From Tolypeutes matacus (lineage: Eukaryota; Chordata; Mammalia; Cingulata; Chlamyphoridae), in assembly GCA_026826555.1 (NCBI GenBank), contig JAKSZT010054324.1, forward strand, positions 3,618,835 through 3,682,834: a DNA stretch of 64,000 nt. Direction: 5' to 3'. The notes under the pieces are model-generated. The model was not told the DNA's origin and did no database searches. It saw only the letters and a list, made by a program, of their open reading frames with translations. The translations under genes were made by a program, and so were the position numbers. This document shows positions 11,425-23,540 of the stretch, piece by piece. Every line of letters begins with the position of its first letter. The first letter of the stretch is position 1.

Positions 11425-11860
11425 TTGCCTTTTGCCCCTGTTTACCCATATGTCCCCGCATACACCAAACACAACTTTTTTGGCTAACTCCTGCTTATCC
11501 TCTCAGCTGCAATATCACTTCCAGCTTAGATGCACCTATGTAGGTGGCCCTCAGCACCTTCTACCTGCCCATCGATTTCCTTACTACCTGGTACTCAAAG
11601 TATGATTCGCACTGGCATCACCTAGGAAATTATTTAAAATGCAGAATCTCAGGCCCTGCCTCAAATCGGAATTTGCGTTTTAATGATTTTTCCCAGGTGG
11701 CCCGTGTGCACACTACAGTGTGAGAGGCACAGACCAATTAGACCATGTAGACTATGAGGTCCTTGATCACAGGAGCATCATCTTTCTCCCCACTCTGTCA
11801 CCTTTGGGCAGTGCTTTGTCCATGGCAAACTCACAATAAATACTGCTAAATGCGTGAGTG
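11425..11860 (+). repeat. L2 LINE 3' region, interrupted
   Basis: The left part (to 11587) has L2-like 'aactcctgcttatcctctc' and 'gcaccttctacctgccc'. The right part (from 11733) has 'actatgaggtccttgatcac', 'gcagtgctttgtccatggca' and 'caataaatactgctaaatg'. A MER5A copy sits between them. Confidence 0.65.
11588..11732 (+). repeat. MER5A-like hAT element inside L2
   Basis: It reads 'ggtactcaaagtatg', 'actggcatcacctaggaaat', 'cagaatctcaggccctgcc', 'atttgcgttttaatgat' and ends 'agtgtgagaggcac', the usual MER5A order. It splits the L2 copy and is therefore younger than it. Confidence 0.7.
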
Positions 11861-13640
11861 GCCCATGATAATGATATAGACCAAATATTTGGTTTCCAGT
11901 GGCTGCTGTAAGAGCAGGAATTGTGCCTAAAGTGTAACCTGGGAGGTGCTAGACTGGACCAAGCTGACTAAATGGATTGGGGCACCACTCAGTGGAGCCA
12001 GGAATGGTGGGCTGAGCTGAGGCTAGGGCGACAGCTGCACAGCTGTAATAACCAGCTTAATAAGCTAAGTGGGGCCAGGTGGGCTGGGTTGGCTTGACAG
12101 AAATCATGTTCCTGCTAGAGAGCCTGACCCAGGATGGAGGGGAGCAGAGAGTGACCCAAAGAAACAGAGGAGTGGCTAAGGCAGCCTCTGGGAGGGTTCC
12201 TGAAGGGCATGGTAGGAAATAAGTTTGGACAGGTAGACTGAAATTCCAAGAGCATTCATTTCCCACCCAATGTTGAAATGCTGATTCCACCTAGATCAAA
12301 GACACAGTAGAAAATATGAACAGAATCTTCATTGTTCTGAGCATTCCTCTTAAGGATTGAGAGGTGGATTAAATCCATCTCTCAAGTTTGTTAGAAAACC
12401 AGAGATTTTAGGAGGTGCTTCTACACATCTACTTATTCCATTCCATGATGACCTGAGTTGACATTAAGGCACCATTAGAGTAACCAGGGCAGAGAGGTGA
12501 AGACTGCTCTCTGGAGGAATGCTTGATGTCAGCCACAAGGGAACTGTCAGGCAGGTGAAGCGGTTCACTCCTGCTAGCATTTCCTTTTACTCAGTGATAA
12601 CCAGATGCCCTTCTGGGATGCCTGTACATTGGTGCCATATCAGTTACAGAAATTTCTCCTTTTCTTGAACATAAACTCTATGGGTTGTGCCGAGGAGGTT
12701 TAGCTTTGGACCCAGGATCTGGGGAAAAAAAAATAGAACCAGGACTGTTCAAGCTCTGCAACAAGGGGCCCTGAACACTGCAGAAGGAAGACAAGTCAAG
12801 CCTTGGAAACTTTCTGAACTCCTTGCCGTGGAATGCTGGGCTCTCTTTCTCTTTCAGGGGTGCACACAGCATTCACTCTGCCTTTGTTCCTGGCAAACTT
12901 CAACATCTTCTGCAGAAGTTGGCATCTAGGATAATCCGGCGTATGCTTACAAATTCTGTCTTGCCCACACAAGCATGGGTTTCTGCAAGAAAACTCAAGT
13001 GTCCTTGCTCATTCCATTCTCTTCACCTCTCTTTGCTCGTAATGAACTCTGAGAGCTCATTTCCAGAGCACTCACGGGGGAGGGGCGATTGTTCTGATCA
13101 AAGCCAGTCCACCCAGTCTTGTCAGTGTGAGGCTGCTGAGAAGGAAACTGTGCCGGCTGGAGTAGTAAGCCCCGGGGGACTTGGAAGAGCTCACTTTCCC
13201 CTTGGATGCTGGGGTTGGGGGTGGGGTGGGATGTCACGTGTTACTCTAAGGTTAGAGTTCAGCTGAGCTGGGGTTCTATTTGATGAAACAGCTGCTGCTG
13301 CTGCTGCCTAGACATGATCCAGGGCTTGTGACAGGTAACAGGCGTTTCGTTCCCCCATCAGTTGCAGGAGTCCCTGCAGAAGGGTAGATTCATTTCACAG
13401 CAACCCATTCACCTGCCTGGACGTCTGTGTGCACAAGCTCGGCCAGTATATGAGGTATGTTGGCCAAGAAGGGCTTGACAAGCAGTATTCCTTCCCGACA
13501 CAAGCCCCCATCTCGCTCATGCCAAAAGCAAAACCAAAAGCAAAACAACAGCAAAACTTGTGGCCCTTTCTTCCTTCCTCAGTGGTGCTTGTAATTGAGT
13601 GAATAGGGTTTGAGTCACACTCAGTGCTGTGACTTTGTTT
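11861..13640. other. unrecognised sequence
   Basis: ORFs up to 147 codons (12823-13266, +) show no domain. A short (CTG)n run lies at about 13291-13308. Otherwise no feature. Confidence 0.45.
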
Positions 13641-13644
13641 ACAC

Positions 13645-13895
13645 CAAGTTAAAGGGTCTAACTCTGGGGTGTGGTAGCAACACAGACTAGGTTGGGAGCC
13701 CAGTCCTGCCTTTTCTGGCAAGTCACTTACCCTTCCTGAGTGTCCGCATGCTCTTAGGTATAATGGGGACTAGAATAGTGCCTGTAGTACCTGCCTCCTA
13801 AGATTTACCGAAAGAGTGAAATGAGACCTTATATTTAAAGGCTTAGCACAGTGCTTTGCTATGGTGAGCCCTGAGTAAATATTGGGCTTTTTTTT
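13645..13895 (+). repeat. MIR
   Basis: Near full length: 'cttttctggcaagtcactta', 'cctgagtgtccgcatgctc', 'ataatggggactagaatagt', 'gagtgaaatgagacctta' and 'cttagcacagtgctttgcta'. The MIR core is in the expected order. Confidence 0.8.
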
Positions 13896-14497
13896 TTCCT
13901 TTTCTGTGGAGAAGCACATCACCCTCCTCCTTCTGCTAGGTGAATCAGGCCTATAGTCTCTAATGGACAAGCCGGATTCTAGTCACTCTTCCTTACTTAT
14001 TTTTTGCCTTTTCCAGCTCCACATTTTGGGCCCTCTGTCATTTGGTTGATAAACAGATAGTAAATGTATGCTTGAAATGCTTTATGTTTTGAAAGACCTT
14101 GGGGAGGAGTGTGTTGGAATAAAGAAGTGAAGTGAGGAGAGTACTGATGACAGAGCCCAGAGACCGTCTGATGGACACGCTGAGCCTGTGTTTCACCCCA
14201 CCCCAACCCCTTCTAGGTTTGTGAAATCCTCTGTATTGGACTTTGGGTTATAAATACAGATCCACAATCCCTTACCAGCTATTCTAAAATCCAGAAAAGG
14301 TCTGAAAACCAGAAGTGTTTTCATCTGTCATGAGGCTATATATATTCTTTGCTTATTTCACTCAGTATGAACATGGGTATGTTTCATTGCAAAGGTAGAT
14401 ATTAATGTGTTTGTTTCCATGGTCCTGCCTCAGCCTCTACTTGGAGTGTTACATAAGAAATAGTATATGCACTGTGTTACTGTTCTAAATTCTGGTT
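13896..14497. other. mostly unrecognised; possible Tigger/MER2-like scrap
   Basis: The stretch 14240-14330 ('ctaaaatccagaaaaggtct', 'ccagaagtgtttt') resembles a Tigger-related repeat in which ccagaagtgttt is common. The rest is unrecognised. Confidence 0.3.
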
Positions 14498-14682
14498 TAT
14501 TATTAATTTATGTATTTATCCCCCTGTCCCCCATTATTTGCACTCACTGTCTGCTCTCTGTGTCCACTTGCTGTGTGCTCTCTATGTCTGCTTATCTTCT
14601 TTTTAGGAGGCACCAGGAACTGAACCTGGGACCTCCCATGTGGGAAAGAGGCGTTCAATTGCTTGAGCCACCTCCACTCCCT
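14498..14682 (-). mobile_element. DAS-type SINE, type A monomer
   Basis: The sense 5' end is agggagtggaggtggctcaa, followed by 'ccaggttcagttcctgg', 'gcctcctaaaaagaagat', a linker of AGCAGACA-type words and a (taaat)n tail. The same unit forms the 3' half of the A-A dimers at 3.8, 40.9, 48.2 and 57.4 kb. Duplication evidence is weak. Confidence 0.8.
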
Positions 14683-14759
14683 CAATTCCGAAAAGCCCTG
14701 AATAGTAGGACTGTATCTGTGCCCAGTGACATTGACTAAAGAATTTCCTGTAACAACAA

Positions 14760-15560
14760 CAAAAAAAAAAACTTGAGGTAGCTTAAGCAAACAATAAATT
14801 GGGGGTGATAGGGGAGAAATTTTATTCAAGGATTATAGGTGTATCTCACAGAACCAGAGGGCAAAGATGCAGCTGCCACTGGAAGGGGCTGGAAGCAGGA
14901 CCCAGCAGGTCTTGGGCAACCTCTGTAGAGTTCTGATTCTTACGACACGAACATGGGTGGCTGCCGCGATGCACCATCTATATCCCTGGAAACCTAATCT
15001 ATGACGAGTGGTAAGAACTTAATTGATGGATTGACTTTCCAGGCTGGCATATTCTTTGCTTGGTGGCCAGCATGAATTGCACTTTCCTATTAAGCCCACT
15101 ATCAGGACTTACCTCTGTAGAGTCTCTTTATGCTGGTCTCCCAAGGCCCCGCTGAGCTGCCCTTCAGCAGAGCAGCAGTCATGTTGACTGAGCAGTAGTG
15201 GGTCCCTGTGTGGTTTAGGATGGACCCTTAGTGGTTTCTTCATTAGGTTTGGCAACAGCAGGACTCAGTCAGAGTTGATCTTCCCATCAGCCTTGGGGTG
15301 TCATTCACCTGAGACTTATGTGAGAAATGAAGGAAAATAGGAGAAGCCTAGCAAAAAGTGGCTGGTTTGCAATGAGGAGCTCACTCAGGACCTACTCTGT
15401 TCCTCAGGATTTCTTTGGGCATTCAGTTTGGGCTCCACTCACATGAGCTCCCTCCCTGGCCAGCAGGTCTTGGGACCTAGTTGCATTTGAATGGCTATTT
15501 GAGATCTGGGGGATGAACCCCTAAATCTGACCACTTATTTTTTTCTAAGTACATCACTCA
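14760..15560 (+). repeat. ancient repeat, unassigned (related copy at 42.1 kb)
   Basis: The first part has 'gtagcttaagcaaac', 'gagaaattttattcaagg', 'atctcacagaaccagag' and 'ggaaggggctggaagcagg', an arrangement found in a common ancient mammalian repeat that I cannot name. The distal part, beyond about 15.2 kb, is too decayed to judge. Confidence 0.4.
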
Positions 15561-15734
15561 GACTTGGCTCCTTTACATCCTAAATGTCCTTTCCCCATTT
15601 TTCTCTTGTCTAAAAGCTTCTTACATAGACATAGGGGATATCAGGAGGCTAAATCAATATGGGTGATGATTAACTGTTAGGGTGTGGGCGCCTTGAGACA
15701 TGTACCTAGACAGTGTTCATAGACATTCTCAAAA

Positions 15735-15970
15735 TATTAGCATAGTGGTTTAGGGTACAGACTCTGAAGCCAGCTTGTTTGGGTTCATGTCCTAGCCTTA
15801 TAATCTTGAGCAAGTTACTTAATCTCTCTTGTCCCTGTTTCTTCATCTGTAAAGGGGGTATAAAAGCACCTATTTTATATAGTTGTGAGGATGAAATGAG
15901 TTAATATACTTAAAAGTGCTTAGAAATCACCTGCCGTATAGTAAGTTTTAGATAAATATGTGGTATTATC
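15735..15970 (+). repeat. MIR
   Basis: Almost complete: 'agactctgaagccagcttg', 'gagcaagttacttaatctct', 'tcttcatctgtaaaggggg', 'agttgtgaggatgaaatgag' and 'tatagtaagttttagataaa'. Confidence 0.9.
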
Positions 15971-16019
15971 AAATTTACCCATGTACTTTCCTCTGATGAG
16001 CATAAAGTCTGAGTCAGAG

Positions 16020-16160
16020 TCTTATTCATTCATTAAACAACTATTTATTTTGCATATTTTGTGTCTACCATGTGAAGGCATTTGGAATGGTGAACCATTT
16101 GCTTATCTTCAAGTCTAGTGGTGAAGACAGGTATTAAACCAGTTATTACACATGAAATGA
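16020..16160 (+). repeat. ancient interspersed repeat, unnamed family
   Basis: 'cattcattaaacaactattt', 'gtgtctaccatgtgaaggca' and 'caagtctagtggtgaagaca' follow the pattern of the fuller 17.6-kb copy. Confidence 0.45.
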
Positions 16161-16574
16161 GTGTTATAACCCAAGCTTTATGCTTCCTAAGGAGATTAGC
16201 AGAGATCAGATCATCATAAATCCAACCTCATTGTCTTTTCTGTATGAATACTCCGTACTAAATACTCCATACATTCTCAAGGATCAGGGGCTAAGTAGAG
16301 GTGAGGGTATCTTAGAACACCAGTCATGCCAATAGTTGCTTGCTTGAGACAAGAAGTGTTTTAAATCTTGGGTATGGTAGAAAAAAAAAAAAGTTATTTT
16401 CCTTTCTATCTTATTTGTGGGAGCTAAAGAAGTTTACAGAAGAGATGAAATCATCGTATTTAGTTGCAATAATAATATTAATAATAACTAGAAGACTTGT
16501 AATGCTTAGCAGTTCATTCTTCACCCTCAATTGTAGTAATAATCATATAAAGTCAAGATGGCAGGTCCTCCCCC

Positions 16575-16682
16575 TCCCCCCCATTTTACGGATGAGGAGA
16601 CTGAAGCCTAATGTAGTAAAATTACTAAGCCAGTGCCTGACACATAATCAGCACAAGAAATGTTCGCTGGATTGAATGGCTT
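16575..16682. repeat. MIR(-) scrap joined to an L2/MIR(+) tail
   Basis: 'cccccattttacggatgagg' is the MIR core in reverse. It is followed at once by 'gtgcctgacacataatcagc', which has the plus-strand order of an L2 or MIR 3' end. Two short remnants abut here. Confidence 0.5.
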
Positions 16683-17605
16683 CAGGCACCCTGACTCCTT
16701 GTGTAGTGTTCTTTCTGGTTCTCCATGCAGAACACAAGTGAAATCTCAATTCTGTAGTATTTTCAGATTTCACATTTGCTTAGTGTTATTAGAAAGATTT
16801 ATCTCATATTTCACTTCTTTCCAGATAGCAATTAAATATTTTTTCCCTGACCCTATTAAGACAGTGATTGTATATCCTTACCTTTTTTTCTGGCATATCT
16901 TTGAAAATCTTATATGTACATTTAGCAATTTAAAAATATCACAAAACATTGTTCCTGACAAGTTATTCCTGTAACTGGAATTTACAGACAAAGTAGAATT
17001 AGTGGTAAACATGCTTCAACCAGTCCAAGGAGTATCTCTTTCAGAGGCAATCTTTTCCAAGCCATTAATATTCATCAACAGCTCTTCTCACAAGGATTGT
17101 CATGCAAAAAGCTTAAGAAGTGCATTGTTCCCCTGATATTATTGGCAAGATATAAAACTGCATATTGCACATGCATGAAAATAGAAAAATAAAATCTATC
17201 TTCAGCTATCTTGATTAAACGTGATGCCGTGGTTACATTCTGTCAATAACTTTACCATCTACAGGGTGCCTAATTTTTACCTAGGTCAGGCTCCTTCAGC
17301 AAAACTGGAGAAAATGACACCAAGGTAGGTGTTCACCATATATGACTTTCAACAAATACTTCTGCTGTAAAAGTCTCCTCCAAAAGTAAGGTATATGGTT
17401 GAACTGCATTTAACGTATGCATGAAATGCCAAGTGCTTGATTTATTTTAATTCAGGAAGAGGAAATGAATGAACTCAGGAAATAATGGAAAATGAAAACT
17501 GAAGTATAAATCCTTAGTCAGCCCCCTAACTGGAAAGCAGGATCGGCAAAGATTTGCAAGCTGAATTGAATATTTGATCATTCAACATTTTTCATTTATA
17601 ACTTA
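16683..17605. other. unrecognised sequence
   Basis: AT-rich. An ORF at 16660-16974 (+) is Phe/Ile-rich with no domain, consistent with chance. No repeat was recognised. Confidence 0.45.
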
Positions 17606-17609
17606 TTGA

Positions 17610-18235
17610 CTTGAGAGGTAGCATTCATTCACTTATTCAAATGCTTACTCATTTATTCACTAAGCCAATATCATTTGGGAACCTACCAGGTTCCAGACAC
17701 TATTTTGACACATAGTGGGGACAAAGCAGAAGAATAAAGACTAAGTCCCCACTCTCACTGAACTTATATTTGAGTGAGGGGAGGGGGAAATAGACTATAA
17801 TAAAAATATATAATCTGTCAGGTGGTGGTAAGTGATATGAAGAAAACTAACTAGAGGGTGACCGGGTGCTGTTTAATATGGTGAGGTCAGGAAAGCCACT
17901 CTGAGAAGGTGAACAACACCTGAAAGAAGTGAGGGAGGGAGTGCCGGGACTTTTGAGGAGAGTGCTTTCCTGGCAGACAGAAGAGAAGTGCCAAGGCCCT
18001 CAGGTGGGATGCTCTTTGGGATGCTTGGGGAGCAGCCAGGAGGCCAGGGTGGCTCGAGTGGAGAAATGGGGAGAGTTGAAGGAAGTCAAATCTGGTAAAG
18101 GCATGGTGAGGTTTGGGATTTAATGAGGGAGATGAGAAGACAGTGGAGCTTTTGAGCAGAAACAACAAGCTATCTCTCTTGTGTTTTAAAAGAACCAGAC
18201 CAGCTGCTGTATGGAGAACAGCAAGGTTTGAGAGG
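17610..18235 (+). repeat. ancient interspersed repeat, long copy of the unnamed family
   Basis: The order is diagnostic of the family: 'aacctaccaggttccagaca', 'actctcactgaacttata', 'gtcaggtggtggtaagtg', 'gccactctgagaaggtgaac', 'gaagtgccaaggccctcagg', 'aggaggccagggtggctcga' and 'cttttgagcagaaac'. There are many length changes. ORFs of 131 (-) and 64 (+) codons inside it are by-products of the repeat. Confidence 0.65.
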
Positions 18236-18239
18236 AGAA

Positions 18240-18525
18240 CTGGGTATGAGTAGAGATTCGCTTTAATTTCTGCCACTCTCACTTAACTAGCTTCACAGCT
18301 GCATGACGCAACTCCTCAGCTGTCAAGTTGGGATGAGGCCACCTCTATTCCCTCTGGGGGAAAGTTGGGAAGAACGTTACCCCTCATGTATGGTAAAGAC
18401 CTCCCATGGGTCAGTGACATTGGTTACTGATTTTCCTGTTTTCACGTCCCATGGGGTTCACAGAAGGATCCCCTGAGATCAAACGTGTAAAGTGCCTGGC
18501 AGGAGTGCGGTAAGCATTGGTCCCC
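18240..18525 (+). repeat. MIR, split and decayed
   Basis: The 5' part ('ctgccactctcacttaacta', 'cctcagctgtcaagttggga') and 3' part ('aaagtgcctggcaggagtg') are separated by about 100 bases that do not fit MIR. Confidence 0.45.
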
Positions 18526-18529
18526 TTCT

Positions 18530-19960
18530 CCATCTCTTTACTATTGGAGTCCTCTCTCCTCTCCCCTGGGGACTCTGAGCAGGAGACGTGTAGAGTGTTT
18601 TGAAAAATTCCAGAGAGTAGAACTCTTGATTTCGAGGACCTGGATCACGGAGGCTGCAAGTAGAGTATCTGCAATTAGATCACTCACACATAGCTTTATC
18701 ATTTCATTTAAAGCAGAGGTCCTCTCTCGCCTTTATTCCTTCATGCATTTGTGTTTCAAAAGCAAAGCATCCTGGTCGTAATAATTTAAACAGTACCAAG
18801 TGTCTAGAGTCTCCATAAAATTTTCTTTCATCCCCAACCCCACCCCAACTTCAAACTCCAGTTGTAACTAAAGCTAACAAGTTAGCATGTATCTTCCTTT
18901 AATTTTCCCTTGCTTATTCAAACAGTCATAAACAGGTCTACAGATTTATGGTGGAGGCTATCTTTTGTTTTGTTTTGTTTAAAAAAAAAAAAAAAGGCCC
19001 CAAGAGTTCTACAAAACCTTCCAAATTATATCTAAAGCGTTTAAGAATGCATTTTATAGGTAGAGTATCTGTAGCTTTTATAGGATTGTCAAAAGGGTCT
19101 AGCTCCCCACCCTACCCCCAAAGTAAGCATCAGTCACTTTAAACATCCTGAAATCTGAAAACATGTGGATTCGACCAGAGGTTCTCTAAGGTCCCTCTAC
19201 TATTGCAGTTTCTCCAAATTTGATCATATTCAAATCCAAAAAAAAAAAGCTTTTTTCTCCGATATGCCACTTACTGGATTTCTCCCATTAACTGATCCTT
19301 AATCACACCTGTTGTCAAGTCTGAATTCCTACAAGATCATGAAGGGAAATCTTATCTTAATGCTTAATAGAAATGGTCAATTATTGTCTGTAAGTATAGT
19401 TTATCGAATTCTAATTATTCAGGATTCAATAATACTTGCATATGCTACATAACAGTTTTATTGATCAGTATATTGTAATAACCCAAAATATGTGTTTGTC
19501 ATGTGACAAGAAGACAAAAAAAAGTTACAAGTCCGGATATTGGCCAAGTTCAGATGTTTCTCCCTTTAGGATTATCTACAGATAAGCCAGAGGTTTCAGC
19601 GTGCAGAAAAAATCTAATCCTACGTCTGCATGATTTAGCTAAATATAATGAAAGTGCATGAAAACCCATATTAAAGTCCATATGAGCAATGGAATCTTGC
19701 AGTTTAGAACCAGATGTGATGGAAATGTGTTTTCCCCAGCAATGCAGCACGTCCAGTAAAGTAGACACACATCTGTTTGGTAGTCTGCAGAGGATACAGT
19801 TGTTTTCAGATCTAAAGCCAAATCCATTTAAAATCAGCCAGGACCTTTTCCATTTCAAAGTGAAAAAATGAGGATCTTTCTCATGCTGTGCCCTGATGGT
19901 GCCCTGCTACCATGTTGGGACAATTATTGCAAAGTTTAGATGGATATAAAATGTTAAATG
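18530..19960. other. unrecognised sequence
   Basis: Contains (TTTTG)n with an A run at about 18965-18995 and an A run at about 19240. An ORF of 102 codons (-, 19550-19858) shows no domain. No repeat family was recognised. Confidence 0.45.
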
Positions 19961-19976
19961 CTTGTCTCATTTATTT

Positions 19977-20085
19977 ATTTATTTATTATTTATTATTATT
20001 ATTTTTTAAGATTTTTACTTATTCATTTATCCCCCCCCTTGCTGCTTGTGCTCGCTGGGTCAGCTAACCACACCGTGCGGGCGGG
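19977..20085 (-). mobile_element. 5'-truncated type C DAS SINE
   Basis: Only the 3' linker and tail of a type C SINE are present ('cacaagcagcaagggggg' in sense, then a (taaa)n tail). The tRNA-like head with the A and B boxes is missing. An exact 11-bp duplication 'ctcatttattt' (19966-19976 and 20086-20096) shows that the element inserted already truncated. Confidence 0.75.
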
Positions 20086-20207
20086 CTCATTTATTTTTTA
20101 ATCATCTAAATTTGATCAGATGATTTTTCTCATCAGTGGGAAAGAACATTTTTGGAGAAAGGAGTGATGATAGGAAATCTCAGAGGCCACAGAGCCAAGT
20201 CATACAT

Positions 20208-20355
20208 TTTTTATTTTATAATTTGAAGTAATTTTAGACTTAACACATAAGTTGCAAAAATAGTACATAGAGTTCCCATATACCATTCACCCTGCTTCTC
20301 CGAATCTTAACCTATTACATAGCCATAGTGCAATTTCAAACCTAGAAAATTAATT
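20208..20355 (-). repeat. L1 3' UTR fragment
   Basis: 'acataagttgcaaaaatagt', 'agagttcccatataccattc', 'cctattacatagccatagtg' read as the reverse complement of an L1M-type 3' UTR. Confidence 0.6.
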
Positions 20356-20359
20356 TTAA

Positions 20360-21555
20360 GTCCTGAACTTTAATAATTTTTCTGGAAGCAAATTTCACTC
20401 TCAGCCTTTGTTTGAGAGAAAATTGGCAAGTTGTCTTTACAGACTGTGCACAGACACAAAGCCAGATCTTCTAAAAAATTCCTTCCTTCCAAATGACTTG
20501 AAAACCAGTGTTACAGTACAGTTCAGCCAAGCTCTCTTGCAGGGTTTCTTCCTCGTTTTGGATAAGAATCTTTGAAGATCTGAACAACCATTCCTACAAG
20601 CAGCTGCTTGGAAGGCCTCATGAATCTGACTTATTTGAGAAGAAAAAAAAAAATGTGTGGCTGAGTCTTCCTGTGTTTATGTTGCCGATTTAAGTAGTGA
20701 GACAGAACTTTGAAAATTATACTGTCTGTAACCAGTTCTTTATCACCAAATCTAGAGCCATGGGGAATAGATCCTCAGTAGCAGGAGCCAAGAAAAACTA
20801 CCTTTTTATTCAAGACTCTGACATTTTAAGCCTAATTCCCATTTTAGCCTTGCTAGAGGCAAGAGGTGTGTCTTGCCTCATATGGGGAATCCTGGGGGCC
20901 ATCCCACCAACCAGCCCCAGTTGAATGGAGGCCATGAGTTTCCAAAGGGGCTCCAGCAACTGCAAACATCTGTAACAATCTGGTGTTAAAATGAATAACC
21001 CCTCGGGTTCCCAGCTACTTGAGTCCACCTAGGTCTTGTGGATTTAGACACATGTTTCTGCTTTGAATACTGGGAAATGAGTGTGCAGTTTCCCCGCCTG
21101 TTGCCAGTGTTGATGGTTATTCACAGTCATGCTCTGACATTTTCTGAAGCCATTTAATGGTACCTGGAGAAGCTGGCATCTGTTGACAAGAGTAGACAAG
21201 CACTTTCTGCTTTGAAAAGAAAGGCCGTCCCTTGGGAAGCAGCAGCGAGAGAGAGCACATATAATTCTCCATCAGAGGGCATTTCAGATTTATAGAGCTA
21301 GGCATGGTGAGGAGATGTCACAGCATGGTTTGTTGCTCCCAAGCTAAAAGAAAGCTTGGCTCCAGCCAACACATATGTCAGTTTTTAAAATACACCTCAG
21401 ATTCCAGCATTGTTCATTGGGACACCTCAAAAGAAACCAAAGCTGTGTGGTAGACTGTTTTTAAAATACATCTCAGGAAATTTCTAAGGCTTGCATTTAT
21501 TGGGACACTCTCTCTTTTTGGGGCCAAAGCTGCTTTTCCTGAAGAGGTCTCTGGC
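20360..21555. other. unrecognised sequence
   Basis: No repeat or domain was recognised. A run of about 11 A lies near 20641-20654. Confidence 0.45.
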
Positions 21556-21559
21556 TCAC

Positions 21560-21840
21560 AATTGTGCTCATACCTTCTATCCCATTGGTTAGGACAGAAA
21601 CCTATAACTGTACCTTCTTCTCCCTCAACCCCACTGTTAATCCGTCATCAAACCCTATTGCTTATACCTTCTTATGCATTTTGGATTTCTTCTTTTCTCT
21701 TCAGTGCCGTCCCTCAACTAGAATGCTGTAGCACCCTCCAATCTCTAGGTCTTCTGACCACACTCTTGTCCCTTTCCATTCCAATCTGTTCAAAATAGTC
21801 AGAGTGAGGGTTTAAAACAAACCTAATCATATGCATAACT
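21560..21840 (+). repeat. L2 LINE fragment
   Basis: 'ccaatctctaggtcttctga', 'ttccaatctgttcaaaatag' and 'cagagtgagggtttaaaaca' followed by 'cctaatcatatgcataactg' fit the part of L2 just upstream of its 3' end. Confidence 0.5.
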
Positions 21841-22585
21841 GGTTCATTAGTGGGCATAACTAGAGTTGCAGCCAACGTACAAATTTGTTCTTTGTCTCTT
21901 ACTATCCTTTGTAAAAATGATCATTCAATATGGTGGTTGTCCCGTTGTTCCTAGATAAAACTGGCAGGCCATCACTTTTCTAATCACTCTCAGGTGATGA
22001 TAGTCTTAGGTCACTTTAAGTCACAACAAATTCCCAGGTCAGTAATGACAATGCATCCAGTCCAAGTTGAAAATATGACTCCTTCCCTGGCTCCCATCTC
22101 TCTGCTCTATTAAGCATTGTAATTGGCTGTTTGCCTCAGGGGAATGGAGCCATGGAGATATGGCAGGATTCCACTCCTGTCATGACTTCCTTCTCCTACT
22201 ATGGGCTGCTAGTTTGGACCCTGCTGGGATCAAAGCTGAGGGTGTGGGGTGGCAGGAGACAGGGTATAGAATAGCTCTTACCCAGGTGGGTAGGGGCTTT
22301 CTGGGCACTAAAGATGGCTAAAGCTAATTCTTTAAAGGGATTCTTTCATGTGAGATTCCATCTGAATGAATGGCCCAGCTTGGTCTGCTCATGGTACAAT
22401 CAGCTGTGGCCCTAGAGGGGTGAGGCCCTACAGGAAGAGCTGCCATGGAGTATATACTCCAAGAAGATGTGGGCGGGATGTCAGAATTTAACCAAGAAAT
22501 AGACAGTTATAAGATATTGACTGCTGTAACAAGCTGAGTTGCCTGCCAGGGTCACTGTTTCTGTTTAAAGCAGGATGAGCTCTCG
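21841..22585. other. unrecognised sequence
   Basis: No ORF of note and no recognised repeat. Confidence 0.45.
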
Positions 22586-22587
22586 TA

Positions 22588-23032
22588 ATGTCTTCATTTC
22601 CTAGGGCTGCCATAACAAATACCACAAACTGGATGACTTGAAACAACAGAAATTTATTGCAACACAGTGCTGGAGGCTAGAAGGCCCAGATTAAGGTATC
22701 AGGAGAACCATGCTTCTGCTCAAGTCTATAAGGAAGAATCTGTTCTGTGCCTCTCTCCTGGCTTCGGGTGGTTTGCTAGCAATCCGTGTCATTCCTTGGC
22801 TTGCACTACTTCAGTCTCTGCCTTTGTCATCACACGGCCTTCTCTGTGTCTCTTCTCCCCTTCTTATAAGGACACCAGTCCTATTGCCTTAGGGCTCATA
22901 CTAATCCACTGTGTCCTCATTTAACCACTCATACCTGCAAAGACCCTGTTTCCAAATAAGGTTACATTTACAGGACCAGGGGTTAGTACGTGAACATGTC
23001 TTTTTGGGAGACACAATGCAACCCATAAGAAG
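22588..23032 (-). repeat. MLT1-type LTR (ERVL-MaLR), solo
   Basis: In reverse orientation the LTR shows 'cctagggctgccataacaaa', 'aaacaacagaaatttattgc', 'gtgctggaggctagaaggcc', 'cttataaggacaccagtcct' and 'gtttccaaataaggttacat', in the expected order and near full length. There is no adjoining gag or pol, so it is a solo LTR. ORFs over it are not genes. Confidence 0.85.
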
Positions 23033-23189
23033 CACTTGTCCTCATCCTGAGACGATGCTGCATGCATCCTCAGCACCGACAGTAGTCATTCTCATCCTAG
23101 ATAAAAATAAGAATGTTTGTTACATATTTTGGTTTATAGCTATAGATCCAGATGACTTGCTTTGAGGAACTGGAAAGTGCTTTCTTCAG

Positions 23190-23280
23190 AAAGGGAGAGG
23201 GAGGGAGAGAGAGGCAGAGATAGAAAGAGAGAGAGAGAGAAGGAAAAAAAAAAAGGAAAAGAAAGAAAGAAAAGAAAACC
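23190..23280. repeat. purine-rich simple repeat (GA/GGGA/AAAG)n
   Basis: About 90 bases almost entirely A and G, ending in an A11 run and (aaag)n. Confidence 0.9.
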
Positions 23281-23482
23281 CTACAGAAACAAGAAGGACA
23301 TTTACTCTTGGTGCGCTGTTTCCTTACATGACAAATAACACTTTGAATCTGTTAAGTTGTGGGCTTTATCATTAAAAGTTAACAAGGAATTTTTAAGATG
23401 TAACTCTTGGGAAGAATCTCCAGGTGAAGTAACTACCATGCTAGACCAGGGCACTGGGCCTGGAGGCATATTGCTCTTCCTT

Positions 23483-23540
23483 GTATGTATGTATGTATGT
23501 ATGTATGTATATACATATGTATGTGTGTATGTATTTATGT
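23483..23540. repeat. (GTAT)n microsatellite
   Basis: Six perfect gtat units, then interrupted 'atacatatgtatgtgtgtat'. It creates Tyr/Val/Cys-repeat ORFs on both strands that are not genes. Confidence 0.95.

Noticed and set aside
22588..23165. ORFs of 60-85 codons over the LTR
   Set aside because: Explained by the MLT1 LTR. No retroviral gene is present next to it.
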